A stretch of DNA of 64,000 nt from Hamadaea flava (GCF_024172085.1 NZ_JAMZDZ010000001.1:7874001-7938000), one strand, 5' to 3'; positions 8,592 through 18,145 are shown, numbered from the stretch's first letter. The notes: a model not told the origin generated them from the sequence alone. Program-made: numbers and translations.

Positions 8592-9455
8592 ATGGCGCGC
8601 GTCGTAGTGGTGCACGGGATCAACAACACGTACGCGAGCCGTCCCCAGATGGCCGATCGGTGGATCCCCGCGTTGCGTGGGGGCCTGGACAACGCCGTCC
8701 TCGAAGGACTGATCGCGCCGGTCGAGGTCGCCGCCTCCGACGTCGAATGCGTCTTCTACGGCGATCTGTTCCGGCCGGCCGGACGACGGCTCAGCGGTGA
8801 CGTGCCGCCGTTGACGGCCGACGACGTCGAGGACGGCCCGGAACTGGACCTGCTGCTGGCCTGGTGGGCGGCGGCCGCCGAAGCCGATCCCGCGGTGCCG
8901 TCACCCGGAGGGCGCACGCTCGGGCCCAAGGCGAGCGCGCGGGCGGCGGTGCTGGCACTGGCCGGGTCGCGGTTCCTGGCCCGGGTCTCCGAGCGGCTGC
9001 TGATCTTCTGGCTCAAGCAGGTCACGGCGTACTTCACCGACCCGGCGATCCGGGCGGGCGTGCAGGACCGGTTCGCCGCCGCGATCTCCGCCGACACCCG
9101 GGTCGTCGTAGCGCACTCGCTCGGCTCGGTGGTGGCGTACGAGGCGCTGTGCGCGCATCCTGAGTGGCCGGTCACTGATCTGGTCACGCTGGGCTCGCCG
9201 CTGGGCGTACCGCACCTCGTGCTGCATCGGCTCGTGCCGCCGGTCGGGACCTGGCCGGGCGTCGCCCGCTGGGTCAACGTCACCGATTCGGGGGACTTCG
9301 TGGCGCTGCGGCCCACCCTGCGCGACGTCTACGGCGACCGCGTGGTGGACGTGGCGATCTCCAACGGGATGAGCGCCCACGAGGTGGAGCGGTACCTGTC
9401 GGCCGCGCCGACCGGAGCGGCCGTCGCCGCCGGCCTCCTGAATGGACAGCGTTAG
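8592..9455 (+). CDS. alpha/beta-hydrolase (lipase/esterase-like), coupled to a caspase-WD40 gene
   Basis: A 287-residue protein opening with VVVVHGINNT, the oxyanion strand and HG motif of alpha/beta hydrolases. The nucleophile elbow AHSLGSVVAYE (G-x-S-x-G variant, Ser near residue 176) and a late histidine in MSAHEVERY complete a plausible triad. I choose the ATG at 8592 because the protein there starts directly with the first beta strand; an in-frame ATG lies 27 bp upstream. There is no signal peptide, so it is probably cytoplasmic. Its stop lies 2 bp before the GTG of the caspase-STAND-WD40 gene, so the two are translationally coupled. It may be a lipid- or ester-cleaving effector controlled with that protein; this is inference. 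Confidence 0.75.
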   Translation: MARVVVVHGINNTYASRPQMADRWIPALRGGLDNAVLEGLIAPVEVAASDVECVFYGDLFRPAGRRLSGDVPPLTADDVEDGPELDLLLAWWAAAAEADPAVPSPGGRTLGPKASARAAVLALAGSRFLARVSERLLIFWLKQVTAYFTDPAIRAGVQDRFAAAISADTRVVVAHSLGSVVAYEALCAHPEWPVTDLVTLGSPLGVPHLVLHRLVPPVGTWPGVARWVNVTDSGDFVALRPTLRDVYGDRVVDVAISNGMSAHEVERYLSAAPTGAAVAAGLLNGQR

Positions 9456-9457
9456 CC

Positions 9458-12400
9458 GTGGCGGGACGGTTCTTCGTCGGCGCGGCGACCACCGAGTACG
9501 CCCCGTCGACGGGGCTGACGTCGCTGCCCGAACTGGCGGCCGAACTGGACCGCGCCACGCGGCTGTTCACCGACCTCGGCTACGAGACGGTGCCCGGCTT
9601 CGGGCTGAACCTGACCTCGGTCGAGTTCACCAACCGATTGCGGGAGTTCCTGCTGAACGCCGCCCGGCGGCCCGAGGACGTGATCGTCGTCTATTACACC
9701 GGGCACGGGGAGGTCGCCGGTTCCGCCCGCGACGTGCTGCTGCTGCCGATGGCCGACGCCACCCACGACCGGTCGTTCACCTTCCTGCGGGCCGGCGACC
9801 TGACCGAGCGGCTGCTCGACAGCGACGAGCCCGGCCAGCTGGTCGGCCAGCAACTGCTGTTCATCCTCGACACCTGTTACGCCGGGGCCGGCGGCGGCTC
9901 GCTGGCGGCGGGCGCGGTCGGGTTCGTCAACCGTCTGCGGCGTACCGCGAGCGGGCCCGCGGTCGCGGTGATCGTCGGCGCCCGTGACTACCAGCAGGCC
10001 GGGGTCGGCACGTTCACCCAGGCGCTGACCCGCTCGGTGCGGCAGCGGGCGCTGGCCGGGCACGAGGTCCGCCACATCCCGCTCGATCCGCTGGTCACCC
10101 AGATCAACGCGGAGATGGCCGCGAGCGGTGGCGCGGTCGCCGACCAGGCCGCCCGGCTGCTGTTCGTCGGCGAGCGGGCCGCCGAGTTCTTCCCCAACCG
10201 CCGCTACGACGAGTGGTACTCCAACGTCGACGTCCGCACCCGGGAACTGCGGCTGCAGCGCGACGCGCGGGTGCGCGACCGCGAAGCCGCCGGCCTGTCC
10301 GCGCAGGGGCTGTCCGACTTCGTCGAGCGTGACGATCTGTGGCTGTTCACCGGACGGCACGCGGCATTGCGGCAGGCCACCGCCTGGCTGGCCGGCGCGG
10401 CACCGCCCACGATGGTGATCACCGGCGATCCCGGTTCGGGCAAGTCCGCGCTGCTCGCCCGCCTGGACATGCTCGCCGATCCCGCCCGCAGCGCACGGAT
10501 TCCCAACATCCACTCGCTGCCGCCGGACACCGTTCCGCAGCCCGGATCGATCACCAGATTCGTCCACGCGCGCGGGCTGACCCCGCTGGGGCTGCTCGCG
10601 GCCCTGGCCGAGGCGTGCGGCGTGGAAGACGTGGCCGCCGTCGACACCCCCGGCGGGCTGGTCACGCACCTGCGGGACCGCGCCGATCCGGTCACCGTCG
10701 TGATCGACGGGCTCGACGAGGCGGCCGGCGAGCCCGGCGACCCGCACACCGCCGGGCTCGCGCTGGTCGACACGGTGCTGGCCCCGCTGGTCAAGGCCGC
10801 GACGCGAGTCCCGCTGCGGTTGCTCATCGGCACGCGCAGCCATCTCATCGGCGCGCTCGGGGCACCCCTCGACGTGGTCCATCTCGACCGGCGGTACGCC
10901 GACCGCCCGAGCCTGCGCCGGTACGTCCGGTCGTGCCTGACGGAGTTGGTCGAGTCCTCGCCGTACCGGGGTCTTCGCCCGGCGTACCTCGACGCCGTGG
11001 TGGACGCGATCGCCGAGGCCGCCGGCGACTCGTTCCTGGTCGCGTTGATCACCGCACGCAGCCTGGCGTTGCGGGCCGATCCGGTCGCCGACCCGTACGA
11101 CGCGGGCTGGCGTACGTCGCTGCCCCGGGAGGCGGCCGAGGCGATGCGGCAGGACCTGGACGGACGCCTCGGTCCCGCCGCCGACCGCGCGCGGGACCTG
11201 CTACTGCCGCTCGCGTACGCCCAAGGCACCGGGCTGCCCTGGGAGGATGTCTGGCCGGAGCTGGCGACGCGCCTGACCGGGCGCCGCTGCGGCAACCGGG
11301 ACCTGGACTGGCTGATCGAGCACGCCGGCTACTACGTCATCGAGACGCGGCTCAACCGGGGATCGGCCTACCGGCTGTATCACGCGGCACTGGGCGCGCA
11401 TCTCCGTACCGGCCGCGACGCCGGACCCGACCACGGGGTGATCGTCGACGTGCTGCTGGACCGGGTGCCCCGGCTGCCGGACGGCACGCGGGACTGGGCC
11501 CGCGCCCATCCCTATACCGCCGCGGCCGTCGCCGGGCACGCCGCCCCGGCCGGTCGTCTGGATGAACTGCTGGCCGAGCCGCGCCTGCTCACCGAGACCC
11601 CGGCCGGTCCGCTGCTGGCCGTGCTGGACCACGTACGCACGCCGCGCGCGCGGGCCACGGCGGACGCGTACCGGCGAGCGGCCGGGCGGATGCAGGCCTA
11701 TCCGGGCGAGAAGGCGGCGTACCTGCAACTGGCGGCGCGCAGCGCCCGGGCGCCGCACCTGGCCGACGAGATCTCCGCGAGCGGCCTGCCGCTGCCGTGG
11801 GCGACACATTGGGCCTCACTGCGCCAGCACCCTCCACACCAGACACTGACCTGGCATCGCGACTGGGTGACGGCGGTGGCGATCGGCGAGGTCACCGGCC
11901 GGTCCGTCGTCGCCTCGGCAAGCGCCGACCGCACCGTACGCCTCTGGGACGTCACCACGGGGCGACCCTTCGGCGCGCCGCTGGCCGAGCACACCGACTG
12001 GGTGACGACAGTGGCCTTCGGCCAGGTCGACGACCGGGCGATCGTGATCTCGGGCGGCAACGACGGCACCGTACGCCGCTGGGACGCCGTCACCGGCCGC
12101 CCGCTGCCGGGGCCGGGCGGCCGCAGCCATCCCGGCGAGGTGCGCTCGGTGGCGTTCGGCCGCCTCGACGGCCGCCCGATCGTGGTGTCCGGCGGTGAGG
12201 ACGAGGCGGTCCGCGTCTGGGACGCGGCCACCGGCCGCCCGGTGGGACGGCCGCTGACCGGGCTGGCCGCCGGGGCGTACTGCGTCGCGGTCGGGCGGGT
12301 GCGGGACGGGATCGCGGTGGCCGCCGGGGGAGCCGACGGCACCGTCCTGATCTGGGACGCGGCGACCGGCCAACCGATCGGGGAGCCGCTGGAGCACGAC

Positions 12401-14626
12401 GGCAAGATCCGGTCCGTCGCGTTCGGACGGATCGGCGAGGACATGGCGGTGATCTGCGGGGCCGACGACCATCGCGTCCACGTGCGCTGCGCCACGACCG
12501 GCGAACTGCTCACCGCGCCCTACGCCGGGCACGCCGCCGCCGTCACCTCCGTGGCCTACGGCCGCCGGGGGACGCAGCCCGTGATCGTCTCCGGCAGCAA
12601 CGACCAGACGGTCCAGATGTGGGACGCGGAGACGGGCGCTCTGATCGGCGCGCCGTTCACCGGGCACACGGGGTGGGTGTTGTCGGTCGCCTGCCGCACC
12701 CGGGAGGGCCGCCTGCTGATCGCCTCCGGCGGTGCCGACGAGACCGTCCGGTTGTGGGACTCCGCGTCCGGCGAACCGATCGGGGAACCGTTCACCGGGC
12801 ACACGGACATGGTGACCGCCGTGGCCGCCGGAACAGCCGACGGCGAGACCATCGTGGTCTCCGGCTCGGCCGACCATTCCGTACGCCGCTGGGACGCCGT
12901 GTCCGGCCAGCCGCTCGGCCCGGCCTCGATCGGGCACACCGCCACCGTGACGGCGGTCGGGTTCGGCGAGGTCGACGGGCAGCCCGTCGTCGCATCCGCC
13001 GCGGCCGACCACTCGGTACGCCTCTGGGACCCGGCCTCCGGCGAGCCGATCGGGCAACACCTCGACGCCGGTACGCCGCTGCGCACCGTCGCGATCGGAC
13101 CGGCCGGCGAGCGTACGGTGATCGTGGCGGGAGGCGACGACGGTGCGCTGCGGGTCTGGGACGCCGCCGGCCGCCGGGCGGTGCACACCCCGCTGACCGG
13201 CCACGACGCGCCCGTCACCGCGGTCGCGATCGGCGACGCCGAAGGCCGTCCGGTGATCGTCTCCGGCGGCGCGGACCACACCGTACGCCTCTGGAACGCC
13301 GCGACCGGCGAGCCGATCACCGAGCCGCTGACCGGGCACACCGACGTCGTGACAAGCGTGGCCATCGCGACCGTGGACGGCCAGCCCGTCGTCGCCTCGG
13401 GCGCGCTCGACCGCACCGTACGCCTCTGGGACGCCGAGACCGGCGAGGCCCTCGACGACCCGGCGGTGGAACCGGCGGCCGTGCACTCCGTCGCGTTCGG
13501 CAACCTCGGCCGCGAGCCGATGATCGTCAGCGGAGGCGCCGACGCATACGTGCGCATCGCCGACGCGGGCACCGGCGAGCGGGTCGCCGACCTGTACGCC
13601 GGCCCGGCCGGGGTCCGGGCGGTCGCGGTCGCCGGAAGCCAGCCCCTGCTGGTCGCCGGGGGCGCCGATCACGTGCTGCGGGCCTGGGACGCCGCGACCC
13701 GTCAGGTCGTCGCCGCGCCTTTCGACGGGCACCGCGGACCGGTGACGGCCGTCGCGCTGGGCCGGCTCGCCGGTTCGCTCGTCGTCGTCTCCGGCAGCAC
13801 CGACCACACCGTACGCCGCTGGGACGCCGGAACCGGCCGCCCGCTGGGGCCGCCCCTGACCGGCCACGCCGACGGCGTCCGGTCAGTCGCGTATGGACAG
13901 TGGGGCGGTCGGGGGCTGATCGCCTCGGCCGGCGACGACCGCACGGTACGCCTCTGGGACGCGGCGACCGGCGTACCGGTGGGGGAGCCGTTCACCGGAC
14001 ATCGCGGCATGGTCAACGCGGTGGTCTTCGGCGAGGTCGCCGGACGGCCGGTGGTGATCTCCGGCGGCAACGACCACACCGTGCGCGTCTGGGATCTGTC
14101 CGAGCACGAGCTGCTGTACTCGCCGATCACGGCGCACGAAGGCTACGTCAGCGCGGTCGCGTTCGCGCGGCTGGCTGGACGTCCCATCGTGGTGACCGGC
14201 GGACATGATCAAGTCTTGCGAATCTGGGACGCCGCGACCGGCGAGCCTGTCGGCGATCCCCTGGCCGGGCACACCGACGACGTCAATGCCGTCTCGTGCG
14301 AGGAGCTCAGCGACCGCCTCGTCATCGCGTCGGCGAGCAACGACGGCACCGTACGCGCCTGGGACGCCGCCGCCGGCGAACCGATCGGTTCACCCTCGAC
14401 GCCGCACGAGGGGTGGGTGCACACCGTGGCGCTCGGCCGGCTCGGCGACCGGCCGATCCTTGTCAGCGGCGGCACCGACCAGACGTTGTGCGTACGCTCG
14501 CTCGCCGGTGTCGAGATGGCCCGCGTGCGGCTGTCGGCCACGGTCAACGCGGTCGCCGTACGCGACGCGGCGCATCTGGTCGTGGCCACCGATCTCGGCC
14601 TGGTGAGCCTCCGGCTACCGGGCTGA
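9458..14626 (+). CDS. caspase-like (C14) / STAND NTPase / WD40 giant protein
   Basis: A 1722-residue protein in three parts. Residues 1-235 form a caspase-like peptidase with histidine in YYTGHGE (His83) and cysteine in ILDTCYAG (Cys140). Residues about 300-790 form a STAND NTPase with P-loop GDPGSGKS near 323-330 and Walker B VVIDGLDEAAG. From about residue 797 there are 20 recognisable WD40 blades (HTxxVxxVAxG, then VRLWDAATG) plus a terminal half-blade, about 21 in all, which fits three seven-bladed propellers. Bacterial proteins of this layout are thought to be inactive until the propeller senses a trigger and then cleave cellular proteins, as in phage defence or programmed death. The coupled hydrolase upstream is the nearest partner. 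Catalytic residues are intact, so it should be active. Confidence 0.9.
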   Translation: MAGRFFVGAATTEYAPSTGLTSLPELAAELDRATRLFTDLGYETVPGFGLNLTSVEFTNRLREFLLNAARRPEDVIVVYYTGHGEVAGSARDVLLLPMADATHDRSFTFLRAGDLTERLLDSDEPGQLVGQQLLFILDTCYAGAGGGSLAAGAVGFVNRLRRTASGPAVAVIVGARDYQQAGVGTFTQALTRSVRQRALAGHEVRHIPLDPLVTQINAEMAASGGAVADQAARLLFVGERAAEFFPNRRYDEWYSNVDVRTRELRLQRDARVRDREAAGLSAQGLSDFVERDDLWLFTGRHAALRQATAWLAGAAPPTMVITGDPGSGKSALLARLDMLADPARSARIPNIHSLPPDTVPQPGSITRFVHARGLTPLGLLAALAEACGVEDVAAVDTPGGLVTHLRDRADPVTVVIDGLDEAAGEPGDPHTAGLALVDTVLAPLVKAATRVPLRLLIGTRSHLIGALGAPLDVVHLDRRYADRPSLRRYVRSCLTELVESSPYRGLRPAYLDAVVDAIAEAAGDSFLVALITARSLALRADPVADPYDAGWRTSLPREAAEAMRQDLDGRLGPAADRARDLLLPLAYAQGTGLPWEDVWPELATRLTGRRCGNRDLDWLIEHAGYYVIETRLNRGSAYRLYHAALGAHLRTGRDAGPDHGVIVDVLLDRVPRLPDGTRDWARAHPYTAAAVAGHAAPAGRLDELLAEPRLLTETPAGPLLAVLDHVRTPRARATADAYRRAAGRMQAYPGEKAAYLQLAARSARAPHLADEISASGLPLPWATHWASLRQHPPHQTLTWHRDWVTAVAIGEVTGRSVVASASADRTVRLWDVTTGRPFGAPLAEHTDWVTTVAFGQVDDRAIVISGGNDGTVRRWDAVTGRPLPGPGGRSHPGEVRSVAFGRLDGRPIVVSGGEDEAVRVWDAATGRPVGRPLTGLAAGAYCVAVGRVRDGIAVAAGGADGTVLIWDAATGQPIGEPLEHDGKIRSVAFGRIGEDMAVICGADDHRVHVRCATTGELLTAPYAGHAAAVTSVAYGRRGTQPVIVSGSNDQTVQMWDAETGALIGAPFTGHTGWVLSVACRTREGRLLIASGGADETVRLWDSASGEPIGEPFTGHTDMVTAVAAGTADGETIVVSGSADHSVRRWDAVSGQPLGPASIGHTATVTAVGFGEVDGQPVVASAAADHSVRLWDPASGEPIGQHLDAGTPLRTVAIGPAGERTVIVAGGDDGALRVWDAAGRRAVHTPLTGHDAPVTAVAIGDAEGRPVIVSGGADHTVRLWNAATGEPITEPLTGHTDVVTSVAIATVDGQPVVASGALDRTVRLWDAETGEALDDPAVEPAAVHSVAFGNLGREPMIVSGGADAYVRIADAGTGERVADLYAGPAGVRAVAVAGSQPLLVAGGADHVLRAWDAATRQVVAAPFDGHRGPVTAVALGRLAGSLVVVSGSTDHTVRRWDAGTGRPLGPPLTGHADGVRSVAYGQWGGRGLIASAGDDRTVRLWDAATGVPVGEPFTGHRGMVNAVVFGEVAGRPVVISGGNDHTVRVWDLSEHELLYSPITAHEGYVSAVAFARLAGRPIVVTGGHDQVLRIWDAATGEPVGDPLAGHTDDVNAVSCEELSDRLVIASASNDGTVRAWDAAAGEPIGSPSTPHEGWVHTVALGRLGDRPILVSGGTDQTLCVRSLAGVEMARVRLSATVNAVAVRDAAHLVVATDLGLVSLRLPG

Positions 14627-14872
14627 ACCACCTGGCGACCAGCAGCCGGTCAGACACCTACGCGTGCGGGCCTTTCGCGCAGCGAGTGTTGACGGCGATC
14701 TGCGCCTGCAGGCGGCGTTTCATCCCGCGGCCATCCAATCTGTCGGCCGCTGCGTTCGACGGCTGCAAACTGCATCGCGGGCTACCGGCGCGCCATGCGG
14801 CCGAAGTCCAGCAAGCAACCGCCGCGTCCGAAGTACCTTTCGGGCGCTGACCTTCGCCAGCCGCCGGCAAGC

Positions 14873-16285
14873 TCAGTCGGCGGCTTTGCGGCGACGCCGG
14901 ACCGGCAAATGATCGGCGAGCTTCTCGACTCCGGCGTACTCGCTGACGTCGACGACGCAGCCGTGCCGGGTGTTGCCCAGCAGCAACTCGTCGCCCCGTT
15001 CGATGAGCATCGCGTCGAGCTGTGGGAACGAGTGCACCCGGCCGTCGGCCGCCACGTGGTGAAAGCCGTCGGGCGCGACGACGAGCCGGTCGTCGCCGCC
15101 GCGCCAGCGCCGCCAGCGTGACGGCCGCAACTCCTCGCCGGATGGAACGACTTCGGACGTGGGGCAGCGCTGTTCGGTCAGGCCGTCGAGGTCGGCGGTG
15201 ACCCCGGCGGGCACAACAACGGTCGTCGACCGCAACCACGCCACGGCAGCCGTCGCCACCGCCGCCGGGGACAGCGACGCGACCGCCCGGAGCTGATCGC
15301 TGGTCGGCTCGTCGGAGACGTCGAACAGGGTCGCCTTGGCCGCGCGCTCCAGATCGTCGTACCGCGCGCGGCCGTCCGCGATCGGGCGCAGATCGTCGGC
15401 GGTGAGATCGCCGCGGGCCAACCGGCGCAGCTCCCGCCACAGCGTCGCGGCGGCGTACGCCGGATCGGCTTTGCGCCGCCCCTTGACCGCGTGCAGGCTC
15501 AGCCCGATCTCCACCCGGGACGCGTCCACGGGGGAGTACCAGCACGTCTGCCAGTAGTCCAGACCATGCGCCTGCAGGGCGGACGACACCCGGGCATCCA
15601 GCAGAGACACGACCGCCAGCGCCTCCGGACCCGGGGTCGCCGTCAGCGCCATGCCGGGCGCGACCGCCTGATCGGCGTACCAGCTGGGCGTGGTGACGAC
15701 CGGGTGGACCGACGGTGCCGGCGAGGTCCGCGGGCCTCGGGGCAGGGGCAGCCGCAAGCCGTCCGGCGGCGGCCCGCTGAGCGCCAGGACCGCGTTGCCC
15801 GTGGTGAAGCCACGCGCGGCATGCGCGCGGACCTCGCTCTTCGTGAATTGCTTGTACGCCACGGGCGCCCACCGGGCCAGGCCCAGTCCGGCCGGGCCGA
15901 GCCGGTGCGCGAGCAGCGACCCCCACGGGTCGCGGGTGGCATCGTCGATGTCGAGGTCGAGGAACCGGTCGCCGGGGTCGGCCGAGGCCGCTACGTCGTC
16001 GAGCGCGTCGAGCGGCAGATCGGCCAGCGTCTCGCAGACGGCCGTCAGCCGCTGCGCGACCGACTCGGGCGGCCCGGCGACCGCGAAATTACTGTCTATC
16101 GTGGACGCCATCGTATCCATCGATACGCCGATCACGTCCGCGACGAGCAGCTGAACCAGGTGCGTCAGACCGATCCGGTCGACGTCCTCGTCCCGCAGCC
16201 CGCACCCGAACGTCAAGGTCGCCGACAGCTGGCCGGGGGCCGGGTGCCAGACGACGGTAACTCCGTCTATCTCGTCCCGCTGCAT
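14873..16285 (-). CDS. M16 (insulinase-like) family protein with degenerate zinc site
   Basis: A 470-residue protein resembling one M16/insulinase half-molecule. The N-terminal beta region with GLTHLVQLLV aligns with the place where active members have GxxHxxEH, followed by a second alpha-beta lobe and an M16_C-like middle. The HxxEH pair is missing: glutamate and second histidine are replaced by Q and L. It is therefore probably a non-catalytic homologue, as found in partner subunits of heterodimeric M16 proteases. The last 80 residues are basic and unlike M16. It is preceded on the same strand by a 58-residue ORF 39 bp away. Substrate and partner are unknown. Confidence 0.6.
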   Translation of the reverse strand: MQRDEIDGVTVVWHPAPGQLSATLTFGCGLRDEDVDRIGLTHLVQLLVADVIGVSMDTMASTIDSNFAVAGPPESVAQRLTAVCETLADLPLDALDDVAASADPGDRFLDLDIDDATRDPWGSLLAHRLGPAGLGLARWAPVAYKQFTKSEVRAHAARGFTTGNAVLALSGPPPDGLRLPLPRGPRTSPAPSVHPVVTTPSWYADQAVAPGMALTATPGPEALAVVSLLDARVSSALQAHGLDYWQTCWYSPVDASRVEIGLSLHAVKGRRKADPAYAAATLWRELRRLARGDLTADDLRPIADGRARYDDLERAAKATLFDVSDEPTSDQLRAVASLSPAAVATAAVAWLRSTTVVVPAGVTADLDGLTEQRCPTSEVVPSGEELRPSRWRRWRGGDDRLVVAPDGFHHVAADGRVHSFPQLDAMLIERGDELLLGNTRHGCVVDVSEYAGVEKLADHLPVRRRRKAAD

Positions 16286-16324
16286 GCGCAGAGAGTAGGC
16301 CGCCCGGTCAACTTCCGGGGACCC

Positions 16325-16501
16325 TCATCGAGAGTGGGACACCCACCGAGCCGGCGCGGTGACCGCGGTGACCATCGCGCGGAGCAGGAAGTCGATCCAG
16401 TCGAGGGTCGGCATGCTGAGCTGTTCGCCGTTGACGTGTCGCGCAGCTCGTGCCTGGCGATCGGCCCGGATGAACTCCGCGTAACTCGGTGTGCTCGCCA
16501 T
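16325..16501 (-). CDS. small hypothetical protein ahead of the M16-like gene
   Basis: A 58-residue ORF whose ATG follows a strong ribosome-binding site (AAGGGGGG, about 6 bp away). It has no cysteines; a charged N-terminal half (FIRADRQARAARH) is followed by a hydrophobic segment (WIDFLLRAMVTAV). It lies 39 bp upstream of the M16-like gene on the same strand. It could be a peptide substrate or partner of that protein, or an unrelated small protein. I do not recognise a family. Confidence 0.5.
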   Translation of the reverse strand: MASTPSYAEFIRADRQARAARHVNGEQLSMPTLDWIDFLLRAMVTAVTAPARWVSHSR

Positions 16502-16591
16502 AGCGGCACCCCCCTTATCCGGACGTAAACTCCGATATCGCAAGTATTACCCCGTGGGCGAGTTGTATGCGATGAACTTGCCGAAGACTTC

Positions 16592-17722
16592 TCAGTCTGT
16601 GCAGAGGACGTCGATCCGCTGGGTCGCGTTGTTGGCGAAGCCGCCCCGGCTCCAGACCTGATCGGCGGGCTGGGCCTCGCCGTCGGCCGTCACCGCTCGG
16701 GCGGTGAGCACGTGCGAGCCCGGTTCGGCCCGCCACTGCGCGGTGAACCGTCGCCAGGCCCACGGATGCTCGCCGATCGGCTCGAGGTCGGCCGCGATCC
16801 AGGTACCACCACCGTCGACGGAGACCTCGACCCGGTCCACCGGAGCCCGGCCGGACCAGGCCCGCCCCTCCAGCGTCAGCGGCCCCGGGCGGATGATCCG
16901 CGTACGCGTCATGAAGTCGGGGTGACCTGGCGGGACGAGCAGCGCCCGCGGCGCGATCCGGGTGACCGGCTCGCCCGGATCGTCCGGCGACTGCCGCATC
17001 CGGTACGCCACGGCGTGCTGGAACCCGTCGAACTCCCGGTCGATCGCCTCGATCCCGACCAGCCACTTGACGTGTGCCATCCCATACCAGCCCGGCACCA
17101 CGAGCCGCAGCGGGAAGCCGTGCTGCGGCAGCAACGGCGCGCCGTTCATGGCGTACGCCAGCAAGACGTCGTCCCGGCGGGCCTCGGACAGCGGGAGGGC
17201 CCGCTGATAGTCCTGCTCGACACCGCGTTCGATGCCGTGATCGGCGCCGGTGAACACGACGTCGACGGTCTCCGGGCGTACGCCCGCCGCGTCGAGCACG
17301 TCACGCAGCCGGACGCCGGTCCACTCCGCGGTACCGACTGCCTCGACCAGCCACGGCTGGCTGACCGGACGCGGCTCCAGCCGGGCGCGGCCGTTGCCGG
17401 CGCATTCCATGGTCACCCGGACGCTCCGGGCGGGCAGCGCCCGCAGGGCCGCGAGATCGAGTTCGAGCGGAGCGTCCACGAGGCCGCCGACCCGCAGTCG
17501 CCAGGCGTCCGCGTCCACCATCGGAATGTCGTAGTGGACGAGCAGGTAATGCAGGCCCGGCGGGGTGATCTCCCAGCGCAGCGCCTCCAGCGGCAGGCTG
17601 TGGTTGCGGGCCGCCAGCGCGAGTTCCTCGGCGCTGATCGCCTCGCCGGGAGCGGCCACGCGGCCGGGCCGGCTGACCTCGTCGATCGTCACCTGGTCAG
17701 TGTCGCCTTCGGGCCGCCCCAC
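16592..17722 (-). CDS. sulfite oxidase / molybdopterin-dependent oxidoreductase
   Basis: A 376-residue cytosolic-type member of the sulfite oxidase family. The molybdopterin domain covers residues about 45-245 and contains the molybdenum-ligating cysteine in TMECAGNGR (Cys107). It also has GVRLRDVLDAAG and the FPLRLVVPGWYGMAHVKW block, both hallmarks of the fold. A C-terminal Mo-co dimerisation domain follows (residues about 265-375). There is no Tat signal, so it is probably cytoplasmic unless a longer start is used. It lies 30 bp downstream of a SnoaL-like gene on the same strand, which faces a TetR gene, so it may belong to that TetR-controlled unit. The physiological substrate (sulfite or another oxyanion) cannot be read from sequence. 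Confidence 0.88.
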   Translation of the reverse strand: MGRPEGDTDQVTIDEVSRPGRVAAPGEAISAEELALAARNHSLPLEALRWEITPPGLHYLLVHYDIPMVDADAWRLRVGGLVDAPLELDLAALRALPARSVRVTMECAGNGRARLEPRPVSQPWLVEAVGTAEWTGVRLRDVLDAAGVRPETVDVVFTGADHGIERGVEQDYQRALPLSEARRDDVLLAYAMNGAPLLPQHGFPLRLVVPGWYGMAHVKWLVGIEAIDREFDGFQHAVAYRMRQSPDDPGEPVTRIAPRALLVPPGHPDFMTRTRIIRPGPLTLEGRAWSGRAPVDRVEVSVDGGGTWIAADLEPIGEHPWAWRRFTAQWRAEPGSHVLTARAVTADGEAQPADQVWSRGGFANNATQRIDVLCTD

Positions 17723-17752
17723 CGGAAGCGGATCACCGGCCGATTGCCGGTT

Positions 17753-18145
17753 TCAGCGTCCGAGCAGTAGGCCGATCGCGTGATGGTCGTGGTAGTCGTG
17801 GGTCTCGACGAGCTCGCCGTCGCGGCTGCGGAACAGCTGGATGTTGTTGATCTCGCCGGTCTGTCCGGTCGCGGTGTTCGTCCCGAGGTAGCGGTACTCG
17901 ACGATGATCGTCTCGGGGTCGGCCGTCTCATGGATGACGGCGTCGTGTACCTCGAAGCGTAGTGGTCCCTGCGCCATCGAGGTCAACCGCTCGGCCAGCG
18001 CCTGGCGGCCGCTGATCCGGAACGGCTCCGGCGTCGCGAAGGCCATCTCGACGATCGCGTCTTCGGCGTACAGGTCAGCCAGGTCGGCCCAGCGGTGCTC
18101 GTTGATGATCCGGACGCGCTCGTCCCACAGCTGTCGGGGTGTCAT
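17753..18145 (-). CDS. SnoaL/NTF2-like family protein
   Basis: A 130-residue alpha+beta cone protein with the pattern of SnoaL-like nuclear transport factor 2 folds: an N-terminal helix, LADLYAEDAIVEMAF, ISGRQALAERL and a C-terminal sheet ending HDYHDHHAIG. I choose the ATG at 18145 because GAAGGGAA precedes it; an upstream in-frame ATG would put the coding region through the palindromic operator. It is transcribed away from a TetR gene across two palindromes and is probably its regulated target. Members range from cyclases to small-molecule isomerases or dehydratases; no specific reaction is assigned. Confidence 0.75.
   Translation of the reverse strand: MTPRQLWDERVRIINEHRWADLADLYAEDAIVEMAFATPEPFRISGRQALAERLTSMAQGPLRFEVHDAVIHETADPETIIVEYRYLGTNTATGQTGEINNIQLFRSRDGELVETHDYHDHHAIGLLLGR

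Noticed and set aside
6541-8607. 688-codon open frame opposite the second TPR gene
   Set aside because: Antisense shadow; no motif, arginine/glycine/valine-rich composition, no ribosome-binding site.
11816-13867. 683-codon antisense frame over the WD40 repeats
   Set aside because: Periodic sequence only mirrors the WD40 repeats of the real gene.
14627-14872. Possible small gene or RNA between the WD40 gene and the M16-like gene
   Set aside because: 246 bp without a codon-position bias, ribosome-binding site or clear fold; I see nothing in it.
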